Assembly (NCBI GenBank): GCA_964613035.1
Contig: CAZTFQ010000010.1
Coordinates: 1-62,204 of the forward strand
Reading direction: 5' to 3'
Origin: CAVIQK01 sp964613035
GTDB lineage: Bacteria; Bacillota; Clostridia; Christensenellales; DTU072
Length of the DNA: 62,204 nucleotides
In this document: positions 8,334 to 16,705 of the stretch, in pieces
Layout: each line of letters starts with the position of its first letter
How positions within the stretch are numbered: position 1 is the first letter of the stretch
Notes under the pieces: model-generated
Databases searched by the model: none
What the model saw: only the letters and a program-made list of their open reading frames with translations
Told to the model about the DNA's origin: nothing
Position numbers and translations under genes: made by a program

Positions 8334-9595
8334 CAGAACTTATCCACTCCCATATATTTACGCAGCGCCTCCGGCACGGTTACGGTTCCGTCGGCGTTTT
8401 GGTAATTCTCCATTATCGCGGCGGTCGTTCTTCCTACTGCCAGTCCGCTGCCGTTGAGGGTGTGAGCAAGCTTGACCTTCTTGTCGGCGGGGTCTCTGAA
8501 ACGGATCGACGCTCTTCTCGCCTGGAAGTCGAGGAAGTTGGAGCAAGAAGATATCTCGACGTATCTTCCGTAGCTGGGCATCCAGACCTCGAGGTCGTAA
8601 GTCTTGGCAGAAGAGAATCCGATGTCTCCGGTAGAGAGGCACACTACTCTGTAAGGGAGTCCCAGACCCTGCAGGACGAGCTCTGCCTCGTGAGTGAGAG
8701 CTTCGAGAGCTTCCCAGCTGTGGTCGGGGTGTGCGAAATTGACCAGCTCTACCTTATTGAACTGATGTTGACGTATAAGACCTCTGGTGTCTCTTCCGGC
8801 ACTACCTGCCTCGCCTCTGAAGCACGCCGTATACGCGCAATACTTGATGGGAAGAAGACTTCCGTCGATAATCTCGCCTCTCATCAGATTGGTCACGGGG
8901 ACTTCTGCGGTCGGGACGAGATAATAAGGAAGTCCCTCCAGCTTATACATATCTTCTCTGAATTTAGGAAGCTGTCCGGTACCTTTCATACTGTCTTCGT
9001 TGACGATGAAGGGAGGGAATATCTCCGTGTAACCGTTGGCGGTATGGAGGTCGAGCATATAGTTGGCGATAGCTCTCTCGAGACGCGCCACCATTCCGTG
9101 ATAGACGGTGAATCTGGCGCCGGTGATCTTGGTGCCTTCTTCGAAGTTGAGACCGCCGTTGAGCTCTCCTATATCCCAGTGCGGCTTAAACTCGAAGTCA
9201 AACTGTCTGGGCTCGCCCCAGCGACGGATTTCCACGTTGGCGGAATCGTCCGCCCCCACGGGAAGACTTTCGTCGGGGATGTTGGGGATGGCGTACATGG
9301 CATTCTTCAGCTCTTCTTCCACTTCCGACAGTCGGGCGTCGAGCTTCTTGATTTCCTCGGCTTCTTTTCTCATCTCGAGGATAATATCGTCGCAGGGACG
9401 CTTCTCTCTCTTGGCGAGAGCTATCTGCTCGGAAGCCTTATTTTTGAGAGCCTTTTTAGCCTCGGACTCTTTGATGAGAGCCAGTCTCTCGGACAGAAGC
9501 GTTTTCACGCCCGAGAGGTCGATTTTGCCCGATCTGAGGGCAAGTCTTTTTTCTACGTAGTCGATGTTGTCGCAAACGAATCTTACGTCTAGCAT
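8333..9595 (-). CDS. serS: Seryl-tRNA synthetase
   Basis: This 420-residue enzyme charges tRNA-Ser. The N-terminal antiparallel coiled-coil arm that reads the long variable arm of tRNA-Ser spans about residues 25-105. The class II core has motif 2 (CFRGEAGSAGRDTRGLIRQHQF) and motif 3 (GSGLAVGRTTAAIMENYQ), and a TAEVPVTN segment typical of SerRS. Length is normal. AGGAGATATACAACA precedes the ATG. Only 31 bases separate it from the upstream gene, too short for a T-box leader. A matching tRNA-Ser(GGA) with a long variable arm lies at the far end of the window. Confidence 0.97.
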   Translation of the reverse strand: MLDVRFVCDNIDYVEKRLALRSGKIDLSGVKTLLSERLALIKESEAKKALKNKASEQIALAKREKRPCDDIILEMRKEAEEIKKLDARLSEVEEELKNAMYAIPNIPDESLPVGADDSANVEIRRWGEPRQFDFEFKPHWDIGELNGGLNFEEGTKITGARFTVYHGMVARLERAIANYMLDLHTANGYTEIFPPFIVNEDSMKGTGQLPKFREDMYKLEGLPYYLVPTAEVPVTNLMRGEIIDGSLLPIKYCAYTACFRGEAGSAGRDTRGLIRQHQFNKVELVNFAHPDHSWEALEALTHEAELVLQGLGLPYRVVCLSTGDIGFSSAKTYDLEVWMPSYGRYVEISSCSNFLDFQARRASIRFRDPADKKVKLAHTLNGSGLAVGRTTAAIMENYQNADGTVTVPEALRKYMGVDKF

Positions 9596-9626
9596 TGTTG
9601 TATATCTCCTGAATAATAATTTCTTG

Positions 9627-12600
9627 TTATGTAAATAAGCTCGGATACTGAGCCTTGAACTCTTCGATTTGCTTGATCATATCGATGAAAGCGGTAATAA
9701 CCTGGTTAATGTTCATTCCCGTATATCCGCCGCCTTCCAATACCTGCCAGTCTTCATCCGAAACGTCTCCGAGAAGCCCTTTTTCTCTGAGCACGGACAA
9801 TTTCGTAGTTTTTATGCTTTCCGTCAAAGCCGTCGGGATATCGTTAATCGTAGTCGAACCGTCTATTAAAGACAAGGCTCCTTCTTGCGCTTTATCGCCG
9901 AAAATCTCCGCAATGGTTAAAGTATCGATTTTGTCGGACAATCCGTCTATAGTGGTCGTGTTTAACGCTTTTAAGATAGCCGGCGAATCGTCGTTGATAG
10001 CGATGAGCTCTCCTATAGCGATACCCTTGACCACACCGTCGATTTCGCTCGAAAGATCGCCTATTTGTGTGTCTTTTAATTTTTGCAAAATAACGTTGGA
10101 AGAGCCGTTTATAGTTATAATTTCGCTGAGCGTCGTAGTATTGACGGCATTGTTTATCTCGGAAGAAAGGCTTCCAATCTCTGTATTTTCGAGTTTTTTC
10201 AGCACCGCATTGGAATTGTCGTCTATCGTGATGACTTCGCCGAGTTTAGTAGTATTAACCGCACCGTTGATTTTAGTACCGAGCTCGGTCACTTTTTCAC
10301 CTTTGAGTGTATAGAGAATGGCATTGTACCCATCTTCTCCTTCCGCGGGGATTTCGATGGCGTCGCCTAGCGTCATATTCTCTATTTTCTCGTTGATGCC
10401 GCCGATTTTAGCATCCCAGAGATATTGCAAGACTTTGGTTTGCGCGTCCTTTTTTCCGCCCAACAACTCTCCTATGGTAGTATCGTTGACCGCCTCGTTA
10501 ATCTTGACGGAGAGCTCGGTCACCTTGGCGTCTTTTACTTTTACGAGAACGACGTTGGCGTCGTCGCCTATCTCCATAACGTCCGAAATGCGCATGGCGT
10601 TCATATAAGCATTGAGACCGTCGACGCCGTCGGAACCGATTTTGGCATAATAAAGATACACCAGAGACCTGTTGGAAACGATCGGAATACTATAATCTTC
10701 TATAACCGTCGGCGCGTAAGGCTTGGCATACATATCCTCGGATATGACAAGACCGAAAGAGTCTTTTTCTTCTTCTGAAAGCACCGAATACGAGTTCCCC
10801 GCGGTGACATCGTCCTCTGAATTATTGTCGGCAAGCCACAGCTCTATATAACGCGCCTTACGAGCCTCTTCGGTTGCGAAAACGAGTTTTTTCGTAGCTA
10901 TCTCATAGCGATCGTAATAAGTATTGCCCTTTTCTTTTTCCGCGGCTATCCATTCGGATTGAGCTTCTTTAGTCGAGAAGTAATCGAAGGCAGTCGCGCC
11001 GTCGGTATATACTACTTTATCCGCCGTAAAGGCGTCGACGTCCGATTGAGTCGCGGCGAATCTCGCCTTATAATAAGCGACGGTCGCTTCCGTCTCTATC
11101 GAAATAAACTCGTATAAAGAGGACTCGTTGACCATATCTCCGACTTCTGCGGCTATATCGTTGATTTTAACGTCTTTAAGTTTTTTAATCAATTCGTGAG
11201 AATTATCGTCGATGACGGTGACGTCTTTAAGAGTCATCTCGGATATCGCGTCGTCCATACCGCCCACCGTAACCTCGTTGTCAATGAAGTATTTCAGTAC
11301 GGGACTCTCGGCGGCGTCTAGATCGAGAATGTCGGATATGAGCGTTTCGTTGATGATATCCTGCGTTTCGGATCCGCCCAGCTCTGTCACTTTAAGAGAA
11401 GCGAGTTTTTGAAGAATAACGGGAGACTCCTCACCTATCTCCGTGACGTCGGACACTCGGATGTCGTTCATCAGACCGTTGATGCTGTTAGGGTCGGAAG
11501 AATCCGCGCCGATTTTGGCGTTATAGAGATATTTAAGAGCGACGTTGGTGTTGTCGCAAGCGGCGTTAAGCTCGTCTACGGCTCTTTTATATTCCGTTTC
11601 TCCGACAACTCTCGGCAAAACCGGAGCGACCATAGGAGGCATCGCCGACAAGGCGGCGCCCACCGCGGTTTCCGCGTCCATAGCGTCCGCGACGGCTTCC
11701 GTATAGAGCTCGTTATTGACCAGCCAGGTTTTCACGACGTCCGTATCTACGGCGGAGAGGTCCGTTCCTCCCGAAATCAGATAGGGACGGAGCGCCAGAT
11801 AGAGGTTGTTCTCGGACTTGAAGTAGCTCCACATATCGACGAGCTTTTCATCGTCGGACTTATCGGCGTTGTACGCCTCGAGATATGCGCCCCTGTCCTC
11901 TTCCGTCTCGAAATAGTAATTGCAAACTCCTACGGAAGAATATGCGAAGAGACCTTCCGCGCCTACGGAATACGCCGTTTTACCGACCTTAAAGGCTTCT
12001 TGTTCCGCCTCGTTGCGGACGTGAGCGGAGACGTATTCGTCCACGTCGGTCAGTGTGGTTATGTCGAGGAGCTCTCTGAGTTCCAGAATCTTCAAAGTCT
12101 CGCCTATATTAGACAGAGTGGTGTTCTTGATGACTTCGCTGTCGAACATTTCTCCGAGAGACACGCCGAAGTTGGTCTCCAGATCCCCGACCGTCATCGT
12201 ATCGAAATCCAATTGCGCCGATATGTATTCGAAGGCGTCCGATATCGATTGAGAGCGGAATTCTTCTCCCGTGAAAAGAGGCATATCGGGGAGCGTTATG
12301 CCGAACTTGTCCAGCACGACGCCTATGGTGAAAGACTCGGAGTTCATCACCGTTTCGATAATACTTTCGCCGGAAAGAGACGCCGAGCGCAACTCGTCGC
12401 GCGATATACCGACGGCTTCCGACAGCATACCGGACAGATCGATACCCACGGCGTCTTCTATATTGCCGACGTTTTTCGATTCCAAATCGGAAATTACGGC
12501 AAAGATATTCTTGCCGTATTCGAGTAGACTCATATTCTTTATATCGTTGTCGGGGTTAAAAAACTCGACTTTTTCCGAAACGACTCCCACCATACCTGGG

Positions 12601-12704
12601 CTGGAGACTATGGCGTAACCCGCGCCGACCACGCCGCCGACGACCAGGACTATGCCTATAACCACGCCCAACAAAAAGGAGCCTATTCTAGCAACGAATT
12701 TCAT
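9627..12704 (-). CDS. Large membrane-anchored protein with about 35-residue tandem repeats
   Basis: I cannot assign this 1025-residue protein to a known family. Residues 8-33 form one hydrophobic segment (GSFLLGVVIGIVLVVGGVVGAGYAIV) with no lipobox, so it is probably a membrane anchor with an extracellular body. The body is built from an irregular repeat of about 34-36 residues. It is clearest at about residues 800-960, with the form TLxEIxxIDDxSxxILKxLKDTxIxxLSxEIxxxV. More divergent copies occur at about 60-210 and 420-550. Two linkers contain a run resembling EAYN/EARYIELW and may be independent helical inserts. It lies 20 bases after cvpA and 31 before serS. The regular leucine/isoleucine spacing suggests a solenoid; a role in envelope architecture is only a guess. 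Confidence 0.8.
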   Translation of the reverse strand: MKFVARIGSFLLGVVIGIVLVVGGVVGAGYAIVSSPGMVGVVSEKVEFFNPDNDIKNMSLLEYGKNIFAVISDLESKNVGNIEDAVGIDLSGMLSEAVGISRDELRSASLSGESIIETVMNSESFTIGVVLDKFGITLPDMPLFTGEEFRSQSISDAFEYISAQLDFDTMTVGDLETNFGVSLGEMFDSEVIKNTTLSNIGETLKILELRELLDITTLTDVDEYVSAHVRNEAEQEAFKVGKTAYSVGAEGLFAYSSVGVCNYYFETEEDRGAYLEAYNADKSDDEKLVDMWSYFKSENNLYLALRPYLISGGTDLSAVDTDVVKTWLVNNELYTEAVADAMDAETAVGAALSAMPPMVAPVLPRVVGETEYKRAVDELNAACDNTNVALKYLYNAKIGADSSDPNSINGLMNDIRVSDVTEIGEESPVILQKLASLKVTELGGSETQDIINETLISDILDLDAAESPVLKYFIDNEVTVGGMDDAISEMTLKDVTVIDDNSHELIKKLKDVKINDIAAEVGDMVNESSLYEFISIETEATVAYYKARFAATQSDVDAFTADKVVYTDGATAFDYFSTKEAQSEWIAAEKEKGNTYYDRYEIATKKLVFATEEARKARYIELWLADNNSEDDVTAGNSYSVLSEEEKDSFGLVISEDMYAKPYAPTVIEDYSIPIVSNRSLVYLYYAKIGSDGVDGLNAYMNAMRISDVMEIGDDANVVLVKVKDAKVTELSVKINEAVNDTTIGELLGGKKDAQTKVLQYLWDAKIGGINEKIENMTLGDAIEIPAEGEDGYNAILYTLKGEKVTELGTKINGAVNTTKLGEVITIDDNSNAVLKKLENTEIGSLSSEINNAVNTTTLSEIITINGSSNVILQKLKDTQIGDLSSEIDGVVKGIAIGELIAINDDSPAILKALNTTTIDGLSDKIDTLTIAEIFGDKAQEGALSLIDGSTTINDIPTALTESIKTTKLSVLREKGLLGDVSDEDWQVLEGGGYTGMNINQVITAFIDMIKQIEEFKAQYPSLFT

Positions 12705-12724
12705 TTTGCCCTCCTATATCATCG

Positions 12725-13564
12725 TCATACGCCGGAGCCGGAGCCCGCGCCCGAGCTCAGAGCCGAGCCCAGTCCAGCCAGCTGATCCGCTATGGAGCCT
12801 ATCCCCCAATATTTATCGAGAACGGTATATATGAAATTGTATTGAATGAGGTAAGGACCGGTTATGCTGTTTTCGATAGCTTCCTTAACGGGCGCCATAA
12901 ATTCGAATCCGAACAGTACCTCTAACAGCGACAACACTATCATTATCGCCACTATCGCAAAAACCAATCCGATAATCAATCCGAGTACGCGGTCGATGAA
13001 GTGTCCGAGATGAGTCCCCGTGATAAGCTTCTTAAGAAGGCTGTTGACGATCTTTACGATAATCATCAAAACGGCAAAAATAACTATGAAGCACACCGCC
13101 TTAAACACCAGACTGGAGAAAAAGCTCCCCAGTATGGCGGGCAGAGTCATAGGAGAAGCCGCGGCTATCTCCGTGGTGTATATACTCTGGACGGGTCCTT
13201 CCAGTATCCCCGCAAAAGAGGTCAAAGAAGAGCCTTCGAAGGCGTCCGCGAAGGTGTGCCACACTTCTCCGTCCATGAATCCGAGCACCATAAGGTCTCC
13301 GTCGGGACGATATTCCAGGACGCTGCCGGCATAGACGAAGCTAGGAGACAGAGAATCCGTGATGAGGTTGGAGAGAGTCTCGTACCAAGGAAGAGAAGAG
13401 ATTAACAGATCTCCTATCACTCCCGACAGCGCTATGGCTCCGATGAATGCCCCCAGCGAAGCGAGCAGACCGAATAATATTTTCCTAGCGCCTCTGATAA
13501 AGCCGATTATTCCGAAAACCAAAGCGATCACGATGACCACTATATCGAACACGCCGATTGACAT
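12725..13564 (-). CDS. CvpA family membrane protein
   Basis: This 279-residue protein has the CvpA/colicin V production family pattern: four hydrophobic segments (about residues 5-25, 28-52, 130-160 and 183-215). The first is followed by GFIRGARKILFGLLASLGAFIGA and the last by FIDRVLGLIIGLVFA. It is longer than minimal CvpA proteins of about 160 residues because a loop of about 75 residues separates helices 2 and 3, and a Gly/Ser-rich tail ends the protein. CvpA proteins of Firmicutes are linked to envelope functions, but no precise role is established. A promoter at 13617-13646 serves this gene, and the repeat protein follows 20 bases downstream. Confidence 0.82.
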   Translation of the reverse strand: MSIGVFDIVVIVIALVFGIIGFIRGARKILFGLLASLGAFIGAIALSGVIGDLLISSLPWYETLSNLITDSLSPSFVYAGSVLEYRPDGDLMVLGFMDGEVWHTFADAFEGSSLTSFAGILEGPVQSIYTTEIAAASPMTLPAILGSFFSSLVFKAVCFIVIFAVLMIIVKIVNSLLKKLITGTHLGHFIDRVLGLIIGLVFAIVAIMIVLSLLEVLFGFEFMAPVKEAIENSITGPYLIQYNFIYTVLDKYWGIGSIADQLAGLGSALSSGAGSGSGV

Positions 13565-13616
13565 TTATATTCCTCCGTATGCACGCACGAGCGCGCCAAT
13601 ATTCTGAGTATAACTG

Positions 13617-13646
13617 ATTATACAATAATCGAGTCTCCGTTGTAAA
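13617..13646 (-). promoter_or_regulatory. Promoter for the cvpA unit
   Basis: On the minus strand TTTACA (13641-13646) and TATAAT (13617-13622) are 18 bp apart, with a TG directly before the -10 (extended -10). The distance to the cvpA start is about 50 bases. Confidence 0.55.
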
Positions 13647-13683
13647 GTGTAATTTTTGTCGCGGACAAGAATATGCTGATTGT

Positions 13684-14085
13684 ATGGAAGACTTCGATAT
13701 AGAAAAAATGGCTAGAGAATATGCGGAGATGCTCCGCTCCAGAGAGCGAGTCAAGACGTCTGCGATAGAAGTGCCGTCCGAAAAACGAGACGCTTTTTTC
13801 AAGAGACGTTCTACCGCTCTGAGCGCGACGGAATATTTACTCTCTTGTGTGAATATCCCGTGGAAAAAGCGTGTGCTTTTGTCATTGCGCAAGCAATTGT
13901 GCCGTATACGACCTCTCTCGGAGAGCCTCGAAAAACGCCGCTATTCTTCCCCTGAACAAGCCCTCACGTCTCTACTCTACGCTGCCCTCGACATGGCGGA
14001 GAGTACGGACTCTTTCGACCCTCCGGAAGAATACTTAAGCGTATCTTCTCGCTTATTGCCGCTGATTTCTTTTTTATTCGTTTGA
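13684..14085 (+). CDS. Small uncharacterised protein
   Basis: I do not recognise this 133-residue, soluble, basic protein. It begins MEDFDIEKMAREYAEMLRSRERVK and has two probable helical regions with a C-terminal hydrophobic end (LLPLISFLFV). It is transcribed away from cvpA and is followed within two bases by a clear bidirectional terminator, which supports a real single-gene unit. The codon use looks like its neighbours. No recognisable ribosome site is visible before the ATG, so the exact start is uncertain. The reverse strand also contains an open frame here, but without a start signal. Confidence 0.6.
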   Translation: MEDFDIEKMAREYAEMLRSRERVKTSAIEVPSEKRDAFFKRRSTALSATEYLLSCVNIPWKKRVLLSLRKQLCRIRPLSESLEKRRYSSPEQALTSLLYAALDMAESTDSFDPPEEYLSVSSRLLPLISFLFV

Positions 14086-14086
14086 C

Positions 14087-14118
14087 AAAAAATCCGCCCT
14101 CTCGGACGGATTTTTCTT
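14087..14118. terminator. Bidirectional terminator between the housekeeping region and the glycan region
   Basis: An A-run, AAATCCG, a loop, CGGATTT and a T-run form a hairpin with good flanks on both strands. It ends the small rightward gene and the leftward lipoprotein unit (14133-19370). Confidence 0.85.
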
Positions 14119-14132
14119 TTCCTTGTTTATGT

Positions 14133-16664
14133 CTACGCGATATATACCTCGTCGGGAGCGATCACGATATCCGATATAGTCACGCCCGCGTTGTCGGCGT
14201 ATATTCCTATATAAGAGCCTCCTAAACTGCCCGAAAGCGTCCCCGTACCTTTATACTCTCCGTTGACGAAATAGTGGATGCAATCGGCTGTTTTGTCCCA
14301 AACGAATTTCAGATCGTAAGTCTTGCCCCACTCCGTTACGACGTTGGTTATCTTGCCCGTATCCTGCCAGGCGAAGACACCGTTGTTCTTAGAAAACGCG
14401 ACGTAATCGTACCATTTGTCTGCGCCTGCTACGTAGTAGCTGCCTTGATCGTAATCGACGTCGAGTCTGTCCGCTGCGAAAACGATTCCGCTGGCGATAC
14501 TGTAAGTGAAGTTGTCGCAAGCGACTTTTATCTTAAAGGATACGCTGCCACCCTCGAAGGTCTTGTTCTTAAGCATTAGCATTTGATTGGCTTTAATCGA
14601 GCGATACGATACACTGCCGTTATCTTCTGTGATCTCCCAGTTGGAAGCGTCGCCTATCGTGAACATATAATCGTCCGTTTCTTTAACCGCGACGGGGGTC
14701 GAAAATACTTCTTCCTCGTCGATAACTATATCGGAGATAACCATTCCGACGTTTTCCGTGTACAGTCCCATATATTGTCCTTTATATCCGGGCGTAAGCG
14801 CCTGAGTCGAAATATAACTACCGTCCACGAAATAATGAAGGAGGTCGTTTTCGCTGTCCCAGATGAATTTCAGATTATAAGTCCTATCGATTTCGTTGAT
14901 TACTCCGGCGGCTTTATTGGAATCCAGCCATTGGAAGTTACCGTTATCCTTGGCGAAAACGACGAAATCGTTCCATGTCTCGACGCCTGCCACGTAGAAT
15001 TTACCCGTATTGTGTTCCGCTTGCAAGGTATCGGCACCGAACAATATGCCGCTGGCGCACCAATACGTGTAATTCTTATTGTTAAACTTGATCTTGAACG
15101 AAACGCTGCCGCCACCGAAGGTCTTGTTCTTGAACATTAAGTATTGACTGTCTTTCAGCGCGACGTACGAGGCGGTTTCGCCCTCGCCGGTTATGCTCCA
15201 GTTGGAAGAATCGCCGCAAGTAAACAGATAATCGTCGGTCTCGCTTACCGGCGGAACGAATTCTTCATCCTCGTCTATGACTATATCGGAGATCGTAACT
15301 CCCGCGTTGTCGGCGTATATTCCGAGATACTCTCCCGAAAAACCTTTATTAAGAATGCCCGTGCCTTGATACACGTCGTCTATGAAATAGTATACTTTGT
15401 CGACGTCTTTGTCCCACACCATTTTTATACGATACGATTTATCCGTATCGGTTAAAACGTTGGAGACTTTTCCCGTATCCTGCCACGCAAACTCTCCGTT
15501 GTCTTTTGAAAAAACGAGGAGCTCGTTCCACTTGTCTCTTCCGACGACGTAGAAGCGTCCGTTATCGTGATTGACGTCGAGTACATCCGCCGCAAAGACG
15601 ATTCCGCTGAGGACGCTATAAGTATAGTCGTTGTCGGATACCTTCAAATCGAAAGAAATACTTCCGCCCGAAAAACGAAGTTTATTGAACATCAGGTATT
15701 GACTGTTAGAAAGAGATTCAAACGACACGACGCCGTCGTCTTCCGTTATATTCCAGCAATACTCGTCTCCGTACGTGAACAGATAATCCGGCTGCTCCGC
15801 CACGACCACGCTCAGAGTAGTCGTTTTTTCTACGTCGCCCTCGGAATACGTCACCGTTAAGACTTGCGTTCCTACGGACGTCTTATCGTATCCCGATACC
15901 ATATCGGCTGTAATTGCTTTATCCACGCTACTGCCGTCGCTGTATTTGACCGTAATTTTCGCACCCGTAAGATCGAGCTCGTCGTCTACGTAATACTCAG
16001 TTTTGTCGGGTTGAGATTTAATTTCTATAGAAGAAAGCGTAACGGGGATACTGTTGACGACCACGCTCAGAGTAGCTGTCTTTTCTATTCCGTCCTCGGA
16101 ATACGTCACCGTTAAGACTTGTGCTCCGACGACGTTTTTGTCGTACCCCGATATCATATCGACGGTTATCGCTTTGTCTACGCTATTGTCGTCGCTGTAC
16201 CTGACCGTAATTTTCGCACCCGCGAGGTCGAGTTCTTCTCCTACGTAATACTCCGTCTTGGCGGGTTGAGACTTGATTTCTATAGAAGAAAGTATTATCG
16301 GGATTGCTTTTACTTCCACGATTAAGGTCGTCATCCTTTCGTTGCCGTCTTCGGAGTATCTTACGCTCAGCGTCTGAGCTCCCGCGACGTCCTTGTTATA
16401 TCCCGAGACCATTTCGGCGGCGATTGCCTTGTCCAGACTGCTCCCGTCGCTGTATCTGACCGTAATCGTCGCGCCAGCGAGGTCGAGCTCTTCACCTACG
16501 TAATACTCCGTCTTGTCAGGCAGAGACTTAATCTCTATCGAAGACAGCGTAGGCAAACTGCCGCTACTCCCCGAGTCGGGGGTCTCGTCGCACGCCGCTA
16601 ACATCAACGACGTCGACAGGCACAGCGCAATCAAAAGAATTGTCATCAGCTTCAGCTTTTTCAT
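14133..16664 (-). CDS. Modular surface lipoprotein: three Big_3 Ig-like domains and three concanavalin-like modules
   Basis: This 843-residue lipoprotein has a signal peptide ending in LMLAAC (C25). Three Ig-like repeats follow at about residues 40-118, 123-205 and 207-288. Each has the form KTEYYVGEELDLAGAxITVxYSD...GAQxLTVTYSEDG, typical of bacterial Ig-like group 3. Three tandem modules of about 190 residues come next (from about 293, 475 and 665), each with GGSVSFxIK, IxFAAD, FYVxG and a closing DNAGVTISDIVID. The last modules resemble LamG/concanavalin-like sugar-binding sandwiches, though I see no named family. The likely role is holding a glycan or cell-surface ligand outside the membrane. 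It shares the operon with the SGNH esterase upstream. AAGGAGGG precedes the ATG. Confidence 0.85.
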   Translation of the reverse strand: MKKLKLMTILLIALCLSTSLMLAACDETPDSGSSGSLPTLSSIEIKSLPDKTEYYVGEELDLAGATITVRYSDGSSLDKAIAAEMVSGYNKDVAGAQTLSVRYSEDGNERMTTLIVEVKAIPIILSSIEIKSQPAKTEYYVGEELDLAGAKITVRYSDDNSVDKAITVDMISGYDKNVVGAQVLTVTYSEDGIEKTATLSVVVNSIPVTLSSIEIKSQPDKTEYYVDDELDLTGAKITVKYSDGSSVDKAITADMVSGYDKTSVGTQVLTVTYSEGDVEKTTTLSVVVAEQPDYLFTYGDEYCWNITEDDGVVSFESLSNSQYLMFNKLRFSGGSISFDLKVSDNDYTYSVLSGIVFAADVLDVNHDNGRFYVVGRDKWNELLVFSKDNGEFAWQDTGKVSNVLTDTDKSYRIKMVWDKDVDKVYYFIDDVYQGTGILNKGFSGEYLGIYADNAGVTISDIVIDEDEEFVPPVSETDDYLFTCGDSSNWSITGEGETASYVALKDSQYLMFKNKTFGGGSVSFKIKFNNKNYTYWCASGILFGADTLQAEHNTGKFYVAGVETWNDFVVFAKDNGNFQWLDSNKAAGVINEIDRTYNLKFIWDSENDLLHYFVDGSYISTQALTPGYKGQYMGLYTENVGMVISDIVIDEEEVFSTPVAVKETDDYMFTIGDASNWEITEDNGSVSYRSIKANQMLMLKNKTFEGGSVSFKIKVACDNFTYSIASGIVFAADRLDVDYDQGSYYVAGADKWYDYVAFSKNNGVFAWQDTGKITNVVTEWGKTYDLKFVWDKTADCIHYFVNGEYKGTGTLSGSLGGSYIGIYADNAGVTISDIVIAPDEVYIA

Positions 16665-16705
16665 TGTTTTACCCTCCTTACTATATATGTTTTTATCCGT
16701 ACGGG

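Noticed and set aside
8399..9592. A 397-codon open frame on the plus strand opposite serS
   Set aside because: It lies wholly opposite a certain seryl-tRNA synthetase and has no family features. The codon pattern of the real gene keeps the opposite strand free of stops; similar antisense frames occur opposite other genes here.
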